Positions 1 to 10,593 are shown, counted from the stretch's first letter. The stretch: DNA of 64,000 nucleotides from Zasmidium citrigriseum (GCA_002786025.1 NHNW01000001.1:1302001-1366000); one strand, 5' to 3'. Program-made: numbers and translations. Notes: generated by a model not told the origin, from the letters alone.

Positions 1-983
1 CACGAATGTCTTGCGGCATTCCAGAACATACTGCCGTGAAAGAGCATTCCAGATGGTCTATCTTTCTCAGCTTCCCTCGTACCCATTCTTTTGATGCCCG
101 AGGACTTTTCTTGTCAAACAAGGCTTCCTTGTGAATGGTGAAGTGCTGCTGAATAGACATTGGGATGATTGATAACGTGAGTGGCTACTTGGAGCTCACG
201 ATAGACGATATAGATGAAGCTGGCCATTGGCATGCTATCCTATGACGGTGGCTACATCACAGCACATACGTGCTTTGGATCGACTGACCAAACGAATCCC
301 GAGAAAGCGTCTAGAATCCAATGAGAGAGCTTGACAAATTGTTTTGAAGGTCCTTCCAGGCACGAACCCGCGGAGGTGTGAATCGGTGCGGCGGCCGTTT
401 GAAGACTAAATCTCATCGATGATTCCGGACTACGCTCCGTGGGGCAGAATTGTGCTTCGGCTACCGTACCGCATTATCCATTGTCCCGCTATTTGAGATG
501 CGGAAGATCGGTTGGGTTTGACTTTTTAACCCCAAGGCGATCCTAGTTCTACCGGTTGCGGCTTTGCTTGCGGACCACAGACAACCACCACTACCACTAT
601 CCGGTGACATACTTTGGACTAGATAGGTGCTCCATGATCAGAGTCTGATGTCAGAATAGGGTTTGGTGGGACCAACGTTGTCTACGCAGGGACCAGGATC
701 GCCCTGCCGACGGACTTGATGCCGAGTGTACGTAATGTGCCCAAGAATCTGTGGGAGAGATGTCGAAACTCTTACCAGACCAGTAGAAGCCATGCACTGC
801 GTCATGGGAGCCAACGCAGAAAATGCGACACAGTCTGCCACGTCAGGTCTCACCTATACAATTTCAGCGAAGCAATAAATCGACTGTACGCTTTCTCGAT
901 TCAGCGTACAAATTGCTCTCAACTGACGGAAGCGCTGAAGAGATTTAGAATTTCCATATCCAAAGCAAGCGACCCCTGAGGCC
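1..983. other. Intergenic or uncharacterised 5' edge
   Basis: No open frame here has codon structure or motifs I can support. Short overlapping frames on both strands look random. The last part probably holds the promoter of the small gene that starts at 984. Confidence 0.5.
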
Positions 984-1320
984 ATGTCGACGACCAATCC
1001 AGCCGGTAAGCCACTACATTGACATGTTCCCCTCTGCCAGACACTCCTAATTCTTTCCAGGCGATGGCACGGCCAGCCGAGCGACAAACTGGGACGATAT
1101 AGCTAGCAAGAAATCAGCGGGCGAGAAAATGGGGAAAGGAGATGAGAGTTCCCAAGACAGTCCTGATGATGTAGTAGGACAGAGAGAGAAGAGCAAGTCC
1201 AGCAAGGCGCTCGATGCGATCACTGGGCCATTAAAGGCCACAGCCCAAGGCAATAGTGGAAGCAGTAATACGGCAGACAAGCTCAGGGAGGGATTGAAAG
1301 GAGGCAATCCGGCGACCTAG
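984..1320 (+). CDS. Small conserved fungal protein, 93 aa, function unknown
   Basis: Two exons, 984-1005 and 1061-1320, join across a 55-bp intron (GTAAG...TTTCCAG) to give 93 residues. The protein starts MSTTNPAGDGTASRATNWDD and is very polar. It is rich in Ser, Lys, Gly and Asp, with no signal peptide, membrane segment or cysteine, so it is probably a small disordered intracellular protein. The ATG at 984 was chosen because the upstream exon splices in frame to the longer frame and extends the conserved-looking start. I do not recognise a named family. The next gene on the same strand is a broken BRCT gene with no evident link. Confidence 0.6.
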
Positions 1321-1499
1321 GTGTAGTTGAATGTGGCTGGCGGCGCCGTCCATAAAAGCAACTTTATATGTCATAAAGCGGACTTCTGCAGCTTTGCATG
1401 AAACGTATACTGCCCCCCCTCCAAACGCCATTGCTCCTCGTCAATGTTCGAAAGTGAACTTTATCCGCCCAACTCACGAGCTCGCGAGTACCTACCGGT

Positions 1500-2035
1500 A
1501 TGATTTCGGAATGCCGAAGCTGTGAGGGAAGCACGCAACCCGTTGCTATAAGCCGTAACACGATAGAGTCCGATCAAGACAGCGACGACGAGGCCAGCGG
1601 CGACGATGTACCACTAGAAATCACGATTCCATTTGCAGGAGACGACCTTCCACGTCTGGAGGTTCGCGTGGAAGAGCATACGGTCCACGTGGAACCCCGA
1701 AAGATCCAGCAAGTCAGATACGGCGAAGCGATGCTCACTCCCGCGGGGCTGACTGGTGGCCTGGCTGGAAAGACATTTTTCGTGTCTGGGACTTTTGAGA
1801 CTCTGGCCGACGAGGCTGTTCGTGCGGCTGTCCATGCCTATGCCGGGCGGGTGGTGGACTCGATGATTATTTCGTTGCTGGCGCAGACGTGCCGAACGAT
1901 ATTCAGTCCGAAGTAAACAAGTCTGGAAGTCACAAGATTGACGAGGCCGGCTTCTTCAGATTGGTCCAGGCCGGTGTTCCAGCGAATGGCGACAAGCCGC
2001 CCACCAAACGAGCTCGACTGGACGGTGACCAGTGA
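1500..2035 (+). pseudogene. BRCT-domain gene with a one-base frameshift
   Basis: The first frame (1500 to about 1859) has an acidic stretch followed by the front half of a BRCT domain, GLAGKTFFVSGTFETL and then GRVVDS. The domain then continues in another frame from about 1862, beginning DDYFVAGADVP and running to a basic tail (KPPTKRARLDGD) and a stop at 2033-2035. One missing base near 1860 would explain the shift. No intron with GT...AG can bridge so small a gap. Read through, the product would be about 177 aa with a single BRCT domain, the phosphopeptide-binding or DNA-repair module of the kind found in replication factor C large subunit and ligases. Either the gene has decayed or one base was lost in assembly. 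The true start is uncertain. Confidence 0.55.
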
Positions 2036-2312
2036 TCTGGAGGCTTAGAAAGGGATTGGATGGCCGAAGATCATCTCATGCATGGCTGGAATCCCAAGTG
2101 TGTGTACACAGTGCGATAACCACTCACTTCTATTGCTAACGCTGGTAGTTGATATCGTTCCCTGCCAAATGATTCGTACGCCTAGTTCATCTAGAAGCTC
2201 AAGCATCGATCGAAACGGCATCCAGACCAAGTATTTCAGTCTCGACTTGGGCAGAGGATGACTCGAAGATTCGAGGACCTTTTCCACGAGCTCCTTGTCG
2301 CCACTCCCGGAC

Positions 2313-2693
2313 TCAGTCTGAACACATGATCAGGCCTGTCTCCAAACATCCAATGTCGAAGTTTGGATTCTCCAGGACATATGCATCCTTTTAGATGATC
2401 AGCCTACGGAGCCTGAATTCGAGAACGTGCCCGAGATTACATACTGGTTTGGTGTGAACGAAGTCTCCTCCATATTCATAACTGCAGCAGAAAGTGTCTG
2501 AAACCATACATTAGCGTCGTGAGAAGCGTGCACATAATTCAGGTGAGCAATCACGCTTTTTCGCCGCTTCGCAGGACCCATCACCACCCCATCCTCTATT
2601 GCAGTAGATAGCCACCTTCGACCACGACTTGGGGCGGAAGCCTTTGGCAGAAGCCAAGGCAGTGGTTGCTAGGAGAAGAGTAGCCAACTTCAT
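2313..2693 (-). CDS. Small secreted cysteine-rich protein A (effector candidate), 88 aa
   Basis: Three exons, 2693-2555, 2497-2445 and 2387-2313, are separated by two 57-bp introns. The first starts GTGATT and ends TTTCAG; the second starts GTATGT and ends AAAAG. Residues 1 to about 16 form a signal peptide (MKLATLLLATTALASA). The mature part has six cysteines in a C...C...CC...C...C order, with the motifs AIYC, GWGGDGSCEA, TFCC, GGDF and a final MCS. It is a clear paralogue of the gene at 3393-3766: same intron positions and phases (phase 1, then phase 0), with exons 2 and 3 equal in length. Small secreted cysteine-rich proteins often act as plant-interaction effectors or antimicrobials, but nothing here proves a role. 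Confidence 0.78.
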
Positions 2694-3392
2694 GTTTGTC
2701 GATGTTTAGAAGAATGATGGAAAAAGGCAAACTTGCTCCTTGGTTCGCGCATTTGACATCCCTACGAGACTTTTATAACGTACTTCACATGAGCCGTCCC
2801 ATGTTCGTCGCTTCGGGCTCGGTATCGGGAATTTTGCTGGCGTAAGAACCAAGCCAATGCCTCGTCTTGCAAGAAGATGGCGTTCTTGGAACAGTATCAA
2901 GTGCTAGTGTTACAAATCCGAGGGCTTGTAACAGCCGTGAACATCGGCGAAGACGTCAATCAGCCGTTATCGAACATCTCGTCTGAGGAGTCTTGAATGG
3001 ATATTTGTGACTCTGGGTATGTCAGCGGTTTTCGACTATACTGTCGGCTCATGTTCTAAAGTATTCGACCGGGTGTCATTCGGTATTACCTGGGGGCTAA
3101 GAGCCACATGCGTCATCTTACTACTTGAGACCGCCGAGAATCTTGGGGAAATACCGCTATGAAGAAAGGACAGAGCCTACCGTAGTCGGCCCTGATCGGT
3201 TCTTCTGAAACGTCTGTGTGGGGTAGACAATAGTAAAGATCTTTCAATGCTCAGACGACCTTCGAAATGATCCTTCAACGACAAGCTTAATGCCCATCAT
3301 TAACGGTCCACACAAGGCCTCTACTAGCATCGTTAGTCCAGGAAGCAGATCGAATATGGAAGGCTCGCGTACCTCTGTTGCAATTCTGGAGC
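2694..3392. other. Spacer between the two secreted-protein paralogues, with promoter of A
   Basis: This 699-bp spacer has no supported gene. It holds the promoter of the downstream secreted protein A on the minus strand, including a TATA-like box at 2771-2777. The part next to 3392 is the 3' flank of paralogue B. Confidence 0.5.
2771..2777 (-). promoter_or_regulatory. TATA-like box upstream of secreted protein A
   Basis: TATAAAA on the minus strand lies about 78 bp before the ATG at 2693, a usual distance for a fungal TATA-box gene. Regulated secreted-protein genes often have such boxes. No equally clean box was seen upstream of paralogue B. Confidence 0.4.
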
Positions 3393-3766
3393 TCAAGCCG
3401 AACACATTATCAAGCCGTCCTCCAAACAGCCAATATCAAAGGTCGGGCTCTCGAGAACATAGGCATCCTTCTCAGGTGTTAGGGGAAGGGGATTTGCAGG
3501 TAGACTGACAAAAACGGGGTACAACGCACAGGTTTTGTGTTTACAAAGTCGCCGCCGTAAGTAGACCTGCAGCAGAACGTCCCTATGGTCTTGTATCAGT
3601 CTTGTCTATGACCCGAATTTAATAGGCAGGGGAGCTGACACTTCTTATCGGCTTCGCAAGATCCATCACCACCCCAGCCGTCGTTGCAGTATATTGCCTC
3701 CTTTGACCATCCCTTGATGAGGCCCAGAGCAGGGGTCGGGAGGAGGAAGAGAAGGCTTGGCCTCAT
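3393..3766 (-). CDS. Small secreted cysteine-rich protein B (effector candidate), 84 aa
   Basis: Three exons, 3766-3640, 3582-3530 and 3467-3393, are separated by introns of 57 and 62 bp. The start at 3766 gives a signal peptide, MRPSLLFLLPTPALG. The mature part carries the same six-cysteine pattern as paralogue A: AIYC, GWGGDGSCEADKK, TFCC, YGGDFV, DIGC and a final MCS. Exon 2 is 53 nt and exon 3 is 75 nt in both genes, so they are a tandem duplication on one strand, about 700 bp apart. The splice donors of B (GTCAGC and GTGCGT) are weak, but the frames close and the protein aligns along its whole length. It is likely secreted; the target is unknown. Confidence 0.76.
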
Positions 3767-4927
3767 ATTTGTAGTTCGGAAAGTGCTGGAGGTTGTGTGC
3801 CTAGAAAGCTTGTATTCTGTGCGTCGCAAGCTTTCATAAGTACCCCACAATGGCACTTCTGTGATCGCTCGCACTCGTTCCGTGTCGGTGTTTCGCTCGT
3901 ATCAACGCCAAGCCAATTCTCCGCCATGCCCGTCTCCACATCTACGATTGTATACGAACGCAAAACCAGGGCGTGATTTGCTGCAAGCCAAAGACAAGAA
4001 GTAGACCACTCGCGATTATAGTCCCGGACATAGCAAATGTCCGTAGGCGCGGCAACTTGACAACTAAGAGCTGGCGACTATTGTGATACTGGGATGAGGC
4101 GGACACTCCGAGAACAAATGTCTTGCTCGTTAGCAGACATGCTAATGGAAGCAATATAACGCCTTGAGATAGTCAGCTTGGATCTCTGCTCGAGAGATTG
4201 GAAGACGAGTGCACGAATGTGATTGACAGTGGCAGAGCCTAATCTGCCCAGCGTGAGACATGCGAGTCTCGTCGCCGACCTTGCAGCCAGCCAAGACACG
4301 CTCCAAGTCTGGATGTTTTACATCAAGGGGGTATAGTAACGATTGATTCTGATTGTACGTCGCTCGCACGTCGGTCGGACCCTTGATACAGCCTTGGTTC
4401 AGTTTTGGACGAGGCTGGCTTACAAGCCGAACGCGGCAATTGAGTACTTCTAGAGGCTGTGACATAGTCGAACCAACTTCTTAATCCACACCAATTGTGC
4501 GGGCTTCCCATCCACGAGAGCTGCCTCCCTGGCAGGTAGGCGGCTCGAAAATGAAGTCTCTCTTCACAACAAGTCTACCAGATCCTCGGCTTCAGCGGCG
4601 ATAGAGACCTGGATCTGATAGTCTATGTGGCGGCATATTTACAATCAGGTCCCATCTGACTCGACAATGTGGCGGTGTTGTCGCGACCACTTCCGCAGCA
4701 TGTAGTGGTCAGAATAAAGTTCTGAGCTGAGGCTCAGCCGAGACCTGATTCGTCGAACCTAAAAGACATAGATTCCCTTTTCGGACACCGTCAATGGGCA
4801 GAATAAGACAGATGAGCCACAACGCCATTTTGTGGCATTTATTAGTTACAAGAGCAGTGTCTCCCTCACCTTCAAAGCCAACAACAAACAGCACACCAAG
4901 AACTCACTGCGTACCACCGAGAATCTC
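3767..4927. other. Intergenic, 1.16 kb
   Basis: Only short overlapping frames without motifs are visible. This is probably the promoter of paralogue B on the minus side and of the PARP-type gene on the plus side. No repeat or element was recognised. Confidence 0.45.
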
Positions 4928-6487
4928 ATGGACGAAGACTACTGTGACTACGGTTTTGATGACGGCGAATGCCTTGCCGAACATGCCGCCAAGAAGAATT
5001 TTGGGTTCCATGACGGCCCTGCCGAGTCGGCTGATGCGCTGAAGGAGTTGCTCGAGGCCCATCTACCTTTCGATGTCGACTGGAGGGCCAATCCTAATCG
5101 ATGGGACTTCGACTTCACCGAACTTCAAATCACACTCAGCAACAACGACCACATCACTGTGACTGCACAGAGCGATGTCTTATCTCGCCGTCGTCTGGAC
5201 CCTATTCGACAGGAGCTTCGTAAGGTCCTGGCGGATGCATTTAGCGACCTGACGTGGAACAAGATGACCTTCGGCGTCATGCTGTTGCAGATGGTCGAAG
5301 AAGCATCGTGGCACATACAAGAATATCAAGCCTCTTTGCCATCACAACAATCAGACACTGGGGACAAACACCGGGCCGGATGGGATGCATATTCGGCCCA
5401 TAACCCAGACATCTTGTACAACCCCTTCGGCGTGAACCTTTCAACAGTCAGGGACACAGCCCTGCACCTCCTCGGTCAGCCAATCTCCGAAATTCTCAAA
5501 GATATCCCAGAAGAGCTCCGAATTTTGCACGTCGAACCCGTCTTCCGCTCCGATCTCGTAAACAAGTTCCTCTCCCGACAAGAAAGGATCAAAGAAGAGC
5601 TCGAGAAGATCAGCATCAGCGAATTGCGGCCTTGCGTCAATCGAGCAGATTTGCAAGCCGGGAGAGTGACGAATACGAAAGAGGGCATGGTCGAGCATCT
5701 AAGCAAGCCCCGAGTGACTTTCCACGGCTCACCACGGTCTCGTATCTCATCGATCGTCCGGCATGGGTTCATAGTGCCAGGCCATAAGATTGGCTCTTCG
5801 GACGAGATGCTGGAGGTACGATGTGGATCGACGTTCGGAAGGGGCATCTATTCATCCCCATCTCTGAGCTACGCCTCTGCATACGGTCAAGGGCAAGGTT
5901 TCGATGGCCTGCATCCAGGAGATGTTCCCGGCTTCCGCATGATTGTCTGTGCTACACTAATGGGCAGACCTCTACAAGTCACACGAGACGAGACCCGGCG
6001 GACCGATGGCGTCTTCAGCGAACGAGCACACTCCCATGTCTCGCCCAGCAAACTCGAATATATCGTCTTCGACAAAGCGCAGATTATCCCTTGCTACGTT
6101 CTACATATTGACTATGGTTCCGAAGCAGCGAGAAAGCATCTCGATGATTTCCGAAAGAACCCCACTCAGCACACTGGCAGGAAGACAAAGTCCAGGATCC
6201 AGCACGCGTTCCAGAATGAAGAGATGTGGCCAGCAGCCAAGAAGGCCAAGGCTGAGGCCCTCAAGGCTGCGGCTACAAAGTGGTTTCCTTACGGCTATGG
6301 GTCTGCAACGGGAACCACATTTAAGATTGAGGAGATTGCAGAGGTCTCAGATGATGAAGAGGATTACGGCGAATATCAAGCTCTTCGGGGTGAGCATGAC
6401 AATGAGATCAAGGTTTGGCAGCAATCTGGGAATGACGGGGCATCATGGTTTGATGAGTATCAGACCGCTAGGAGAGGGAAGCCTTGA
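4928..6487 (+). CDS. PARP-type ADP-ribosyltransferase, about 519 aa
   Basis: The C-terminal half carries a PARP catalytic fold with all three residues of the H-Y-E signature. The histidine is in VTFHGSPRSRI, the tyrosine in GRGIYSSPSLSYASAYG, and the glutamate in SKLEYIVFDKAQIIP, which matches the NEYIVYD glutamate block of PARP1. Transfer of ADP-ribose from NAD to a target is therefore likely. The N-terminal half starts MDEDYCDYGFDDGEC and includes a region of about 100 residues with no assigned domain, possibly RWD- or UBC-like by feel only. No zinc fingers, WGR or BRCT domains are seen, so it is not a PARP1 orthologue. The start at 4928 is the first ATG of the frame; the frame is open further upstream only from a GTG codon. 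No intron is needed. Confidence 0.8.
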   Translation: MDEDYCDYGFDDGECLAEHAAKKNFGFHDGPAESADALKELLEAHLPFDVDWRANPNRWDFDFTELQITLSNNDHITVTAQSDVLSRRRLDPIRQELRKVLADAFSDLTWNKMTFGVMLLQMVEEASWHIQEYQASLPSQQSDTGDKHRAGWDAYSAHNPDILYNPFGVNLSTVRDTALHLLGQPISEILKDIPEELRILHVEPVFRSDLVNKFLSRQERIKEELEKISISELRPCVNRADLQAGRVTNTKEGMVEHLSKPRVTFHGSPRSRISSIVRHGFIVPGHKIGSSDEMLEVRCGSTFGRGIYSSPSLSYASAYGQGQGFDGLHPGDVPGFRMIVCATLMGRPLQVTRDETRRTDGVFSERAHSHVSPSKLEYIVFDKAQIIPCYVLHIDYGSEAARKHLDDFRKNPTQHTGRKTKSRIQHAFQNEEMWPAAKKAKAEALKAAATKWFPYGYGSATGTTFKIEEIAEVSDDEEDYGEYQALRGEHDNEIKVWQQSGNDGASWFDEYQTARRGKP

Positions 6488-7008
6488 AAGACAGCGTGGG
6501 AGATATCATAGCCGATGAATGCATTGCTGGGATTGATACAAGTCTCCGGATTTGAAATTCCCTGAACGATGTCGAATATCCTTTGCTGCGGCATCACCGT
6601 GAGAATTCAAGGCATTCAAATGCGATGGAACCAATCATCTATGTATGCGCTGATGTAGCAGGAGCTTGTAAGCTCGCAGATGTGCGATGCAGCAAAGTGT
6701 ACTGGAAACGCTTCAGCAATTTTGTGAGGTGCTTCGAGGTTCTCTATGAGACCAAGTGATGTTTAGTGATCCGTCGTCCGTTTTCATATGCCGATAACAT
6801 TGTACTGCAACGATACTCCACCTTTTCGGAAGCCCACTTGCTTTCAGCAGACGGCGAATTCACGGAAGAGTCGAATGCCCACTGCTTCCGAGAATTGGCA
6901 ACAACAAAAAAGTCCTCCACGGCCGTTCCTCGACAGTGTCGATCCTTCTTGCGAATCTCCTGTTGAGATAGGAGGAAGACTATCGTTACATTGTTCAACC
7001 TCAACAAC
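6488..7008. other. Intergenic between PARP-type gene and GH43 gene
   Basis: 520 bp with no supported gene. It holds the 3' flank of the PARP-type gene and the promoter of the secreted glycosidase. Confidence 0.5.
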
Positions 7009-8748
7009 ATGCTCCTGGTCGCTTTGACAGTAGCTGGCGCCCTACATTTTGCCGCAGCAGCTGGCATCAAGGGATCCACCAACTCGACATACTACAACCC
7101 TATCCTCCCCGGCTGGCACTCAGATCCAAGCTGCATCAACGTAAACAACACCTTCTACTGCGCCTTCTCAACATTCGAATCATTCCCCGGCCTGCCCATC
7201 TACGCCAGCACAGATCTCATCAACTGGCGACACATCAGCAACGCCTGGAACCGAGAAGCCCAACTTCCAGGAATCAACCTTCAAACTCCACGACAGCAGG
7301 ATGGGTTCTTCGCACCCAACTTGCGATATCATAATGGACTCTTCTATCTCACAAATTGCTACGCCGGCATCGACACGGCGAGCCAGATCAACGGAAGCAT
7401 CTTCACGACGGCGAATCCGTATGATGATGAGGCGTGGTCTGTACCGTTTGTTTGGGAGGGTCTTGACCGGACGATTGATCCTGACCTCTTCTGGGACGAT
7501 GATGGAACGGCGTACTTGACGTGGTCGGGTATTGTTCAACAAACAGTCAACCTCACAACTGGAGTCCTCTCGGAGCCGATCAGCATCTGGAACGGATCAA
7601 GTGGGGTTTGGGCAGAGGGACCGCACATTTACAAGAAAGATGGATACTACTATTTACTTGCTGCTGAGGGCGGTACTCAACTTGGCCACATGGCCACAAT
7701 TGCCCGCTCGAGGAATGTCTCTGGTCCGTATGTTTCGAATCCGAACAATCCGATCTTGAGCAATGTCAACACGACCGGACTGTTTCAGACTGTTGGACAT
7801 GCCGACTTCTTCCAAGACGCCGACGTAAACTGGTGGGGTCTTGCTTTGACGACTAGAAGCGGTCCGGACTATGAAATATTTCCAATGGGTCGTGAAGCTG
7901 CTCTGTTCCCAGTGACTTGGGACGAAGGAGAATGGCCAGTAGCAACGCAGGTTGAAGGCACAATGAATGGCTGGTCATTGCCTGAATATAATCGCCTCGT
8001 TGATGGCCTCTACGTCAACGACCCCGATCTCATCGACTTCGAACCTGGCACGTCGCTCCCGAAACACTTCCTCCACTTCCGCTATCCACCACCCAACACC
8101 TTCACTGTGTCGGCTCCAGGTCACTCAAACGCTCTGCAGGTCCGGCCTTCTATCGCGAACCTGACTGGTGTTCAAAACTCGTCCGATCCCGTTCTTAATG
8201 GGCAAGCAGGGATAGCTTACGTTGGCCGTCGACAGACAGACTCGCTCTTCACCTTCGAGATTGATATTTCATGCGATTCGATGACGCCCGGAGTCGAAGC
8301 CGGGGCAACCATGTTCTTCACTCAATGGCAACATCTCGATATCGGTATCGAGAGCCGCGCAAAAGACCAATTCGACATCATGCTTCGTTCAACCAACGCA
8401 ACTTCATCCACCACGACGATGCCCATGCCGAGTTCGTGGCAGACCGACCCAGACTCTTCAATCAGACTCACGATCCAAGCGGTGAATACCACGCACTACC
8501 GATTCTCAGCAGCCCCGGTAGAGGACTTGAACTCGAAGATAATTCTCGGCGATCTTTCAGCGGCCCTCGTATCAAGCACGTGGGGAGAGCAGGCTGGCTC
8601 AGGGGCAGCCGTGCAAGTCGGGATCTATGCCACGACCAACGGCAAGAACATATCTCAAAGAGGGGACAACACAAGCCATCATGTGTACTTTAGCCGTTGG
8701 AGATATAACGGCCGGAGTCAGGAAGTCGACTTCGGAGTGTTCGTTTGA
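7009..8748 (+). CDS. Secreted glycoside hydrolase family 43 enzyme, 579 aa
   Basis: A single exon. The ATG at 7009 starts a clean signal peptide (MLLVALTVAGALHFAAAA). The GH43 five-blade propeller follows, with its three expected acidic residues: Asp39 in GWHSDPSC (base), Asp157 in RTIDPDLFWDD (pKa modulator) and a glutamate near 203 in WAEGPHIYKK (acid). The C-terminal ~200 residues look like the beta-sandwich domain that often follows GH43 xylosidases, as in TMFFTQWQHLDIGIE. There are many N-glycosylation sequons (NNT, NGS, NVS, NTT). Family members remove xylose or arabinose from hemicellulose outside the cell. Exact substrate and subfamily cannot be told here. Confidence 0.88.
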   Translation: MLLVALTVAGALHFAAAAGIKGSTNSTYYNPILPGWHSDPSCINVNNTFYCAFSTFESFPGLPIYASTDLINWRHISNAWNREAQLPGINLQTPRQQDGFFAPNLRYHNGLFYLTNCYAGIDTASQINGSIFTTANPYDDEAWSVPFVWEGLDRTIDPDLFWDDDGTAYLTWSGIVQQTVNLTTGVLSEPISIWNGSSGVWAEGPHIYKKDGYYYLLAAEGGTQLGHMATIARSRNVSGPYVSNPNNPILSNVNTTGLFQTVGHADFFQDADVNWWGLALTTRSGPDYEIFPMGREAALFPVTWDEGEWPVATQVEGTMNGWSLPEYNRLVDGLYVNDPDLIDFEPGTSLPKHFLHFRYPPPNTFTVSAPGHSNALQVRPSIANLTGVQNSSDPVLNGQAGIAYVGRRQTDSLFTFEIDISCDSMTPGVEAGATMFFTQWQHLDIGIESRAKDQFDIMLRSTNATSSTTTMPMPSSWQTDPDSSIRLTIQAVNTTHYRFSAAPVEDLNSKIILGDLSAALVSSTWGEQAGSGAAVQVGIYATTNGKNISQRGDNTSHHVYFSRWRYNGRSQEVDFGVFV

Positions 8749-9096
8749 GGATGGGCTGGCAGGCGTATACACTTGGAATGACCTGAAGCAGTCTAGCTTG
8801 AAGCTTGGCATTCATGTGAAAGTCGAAGCTAGCGGCATGTGTCCCAAACTCGCCTCTCGTCCAAATACTCAGCTAGCAGACTTCTGTGAACTTAAATAGA
8901 TCGGTAAAAAGGGCAAAGAGTCCTCTAGAAAGGCTGAGATGCCCCAAGTGAATCAGAAACGGGATGACGTACTCCGGCGTCGTTTGCTCGCATGCAGGGT
9001 TCCGTGCTTCCATGTTCTTCTTCCTCGCCTCCTTTTCAGACTTCTCCTCCATCCACATCCATCTCGCCGACAACCAAAGCCATCGCAAGCGTCGCC
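8749..9096. other. Short intergenic region before the MYND gene
   Basis: 348 bp with no supported gene. Confidence 0.4.
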
Positions 9097-10455
9097 ATGG
9101 CTTCACGCTGTCCCTCGTGCACGGACACGGGCACAAAGGCATGTGCCAGCTGTAAGAGCATCAAGGTAAGTGACCGCCTGCTCCATACGCTATGATTTCG
9201 CTGACCTCGCCGATGTTACTGCAGTGAGGAGTGTCAACAAGCAGACTGGCCGTTCCACAAGTCCTTCTGTGCCGCCTTCAAGCGCCTCGGTCCTCGCCCG
9301 TCTGACAGAGACGACTATCGCCTTGTGGTCTTCTTCCCAAAGACAGGAACCGAGCCAGAGTTCAAATGGGTGACGGGATCATTTCATGAGTCCCGCAAAG
9401 ACCTCTGCGGCAAGGACATCCCGTTTTATGCTGTGCAGGTCCAGGTTAACGAGATCACCGGTGTCAAAATGGGAAGAGATGTTGCATTGTACTTCGACGA
9501 CTGCTTTCAGATGCGGTATAACCGGTACAACGACGCCATCAGCACAGCCGCCGCCAACCGACTCGCTTTTCGCTGGCGTGGCCCTCTCATCGCCATTTGC
9601 GTCCCCACCGACTGCGGTCCTGAGGGCATGATCGATATGGATATGTTGGCTTGTAGCGACCTGGCGGCGTTTCTGGTCGATTATTACAACGAACGCCCGG
9701 CACATCTCCAGCGGAAGCTGCTCAAGGGAAAGAAAGTCGATGCCGTCAAAGCCACTTGTCCCGGCGAGCAGGCTTTGAATGGCTCTGCTCCGTACATGGC
9801 CGTGAAGGTACCAGTCATGCATCCCATCTTTTTGGATGGTACTGCAGATGTTGCCGCAGTCTCCGAGGTGAGTACTTCAAGACTGTCCCTGTATGTTGAT
9901 GAGCGCTGAAACGGAGGCCATTAGGGAATCAAGATGCCGCTTCTGACCTAGAAGTATCCTAAGAACAAGCGCTGGCCAAAGGTGGATCAACGCGAGTCCA
10001 ACATCAGAGTCGCCTTCATGCACAAGGGTATCGATCCAAGAGTTCAGGGTGCTTTCACTATGACCAAGAACAGTTTCGGCTTCCCACCAGGAAAGTGGGA
10101 TACGCGCATCGGCAACGCTCTCGTCATGAGACAGGACCGCAAGTCACTCGAGCCGGAGGAAGTGGAGGCCTTTGGCGACTTCTGTTTTCATCATCTGACT
10201 CAGTACTTCCAGCTCCGCTCGGAACGCTTGGGATTTGTGTCGGAGGCACGAATGCAGGAGATCTACGCACTGGTGGTAGCAGCGGCTTCGCCGAAGACGT
10301 GGAAGACGTATCTTGAGGATTGGCGCCAAGTTAAGGCTGGTGTTCTCGACGATGTGGAGCTTGAGGGTCGTGTGGATGGCAAAGTCCGCATGGGCTTCAA
10401 TGAAGAAGATGGCAAGAAGCTGTGCTACCACCTCTTGTGCACTCATCGAGAGTAG
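9097..10455 (+). pseudogene. MYND zinc-finger gene with a damaged splice acceptor
   Basis: Exon 1 (9097-9165) encodes the first half of a MYND finger, CPSC...CASC. The second half, YCSEECQQADWPFHKSFC, begins with TAC at 9217. The intron donor (GTAAGT at 9166) and a branch site (CTGAC) are good, but the base pair before TAC is GT instead of AG. The only AG nearby, CTGCAG ending at 9223, deletes a finger cysteine and gives AAG-TGA, an immediate stop. The rest of the gene is intact: exon 2 runs to 9867, then an intron to 9924 or 9951, then an exon to 10455. With the nearer acceptor the next exon meets TAG at 9949; with the farther one the frame stays open. The gene may be newly inactivated, non-canonically spliced or mis-sequenced. 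MYND fingers bind proline-rich partners. The C-terminal body is unrecognised. Confidence 0.6.
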
Positions 10456-10593
10456 GCTGCTGGGACTGGCTGAGCCTTTGAGATCTGAAGCGATCGAACA
10501 GGACCGAGGCAAGATTGGACAGAGGGGGCGACTGAGCAAATGGCAAGCGGAAATTTCGACAGAACAGGCCATTGAACTCGACACGTTTCGCGA

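Noticed and set aside
2706..2900. A minus-strand frame containing WDGSCEV, similar to the effector motif GWGGDGSCEA
   Set aside because: It overlaps the TATA-like box of gene A, has no further cysteine pattern or signal peptide, and the match is only five residues.
9922..9951. TAG at 9949 as a second disabling mutation in the MYND gene
   Set aside because: An acceptor ending at that very TAG (9949-9951) keeps the frame, so the stop may be intronic. Only the first acceptor lesion is counted.
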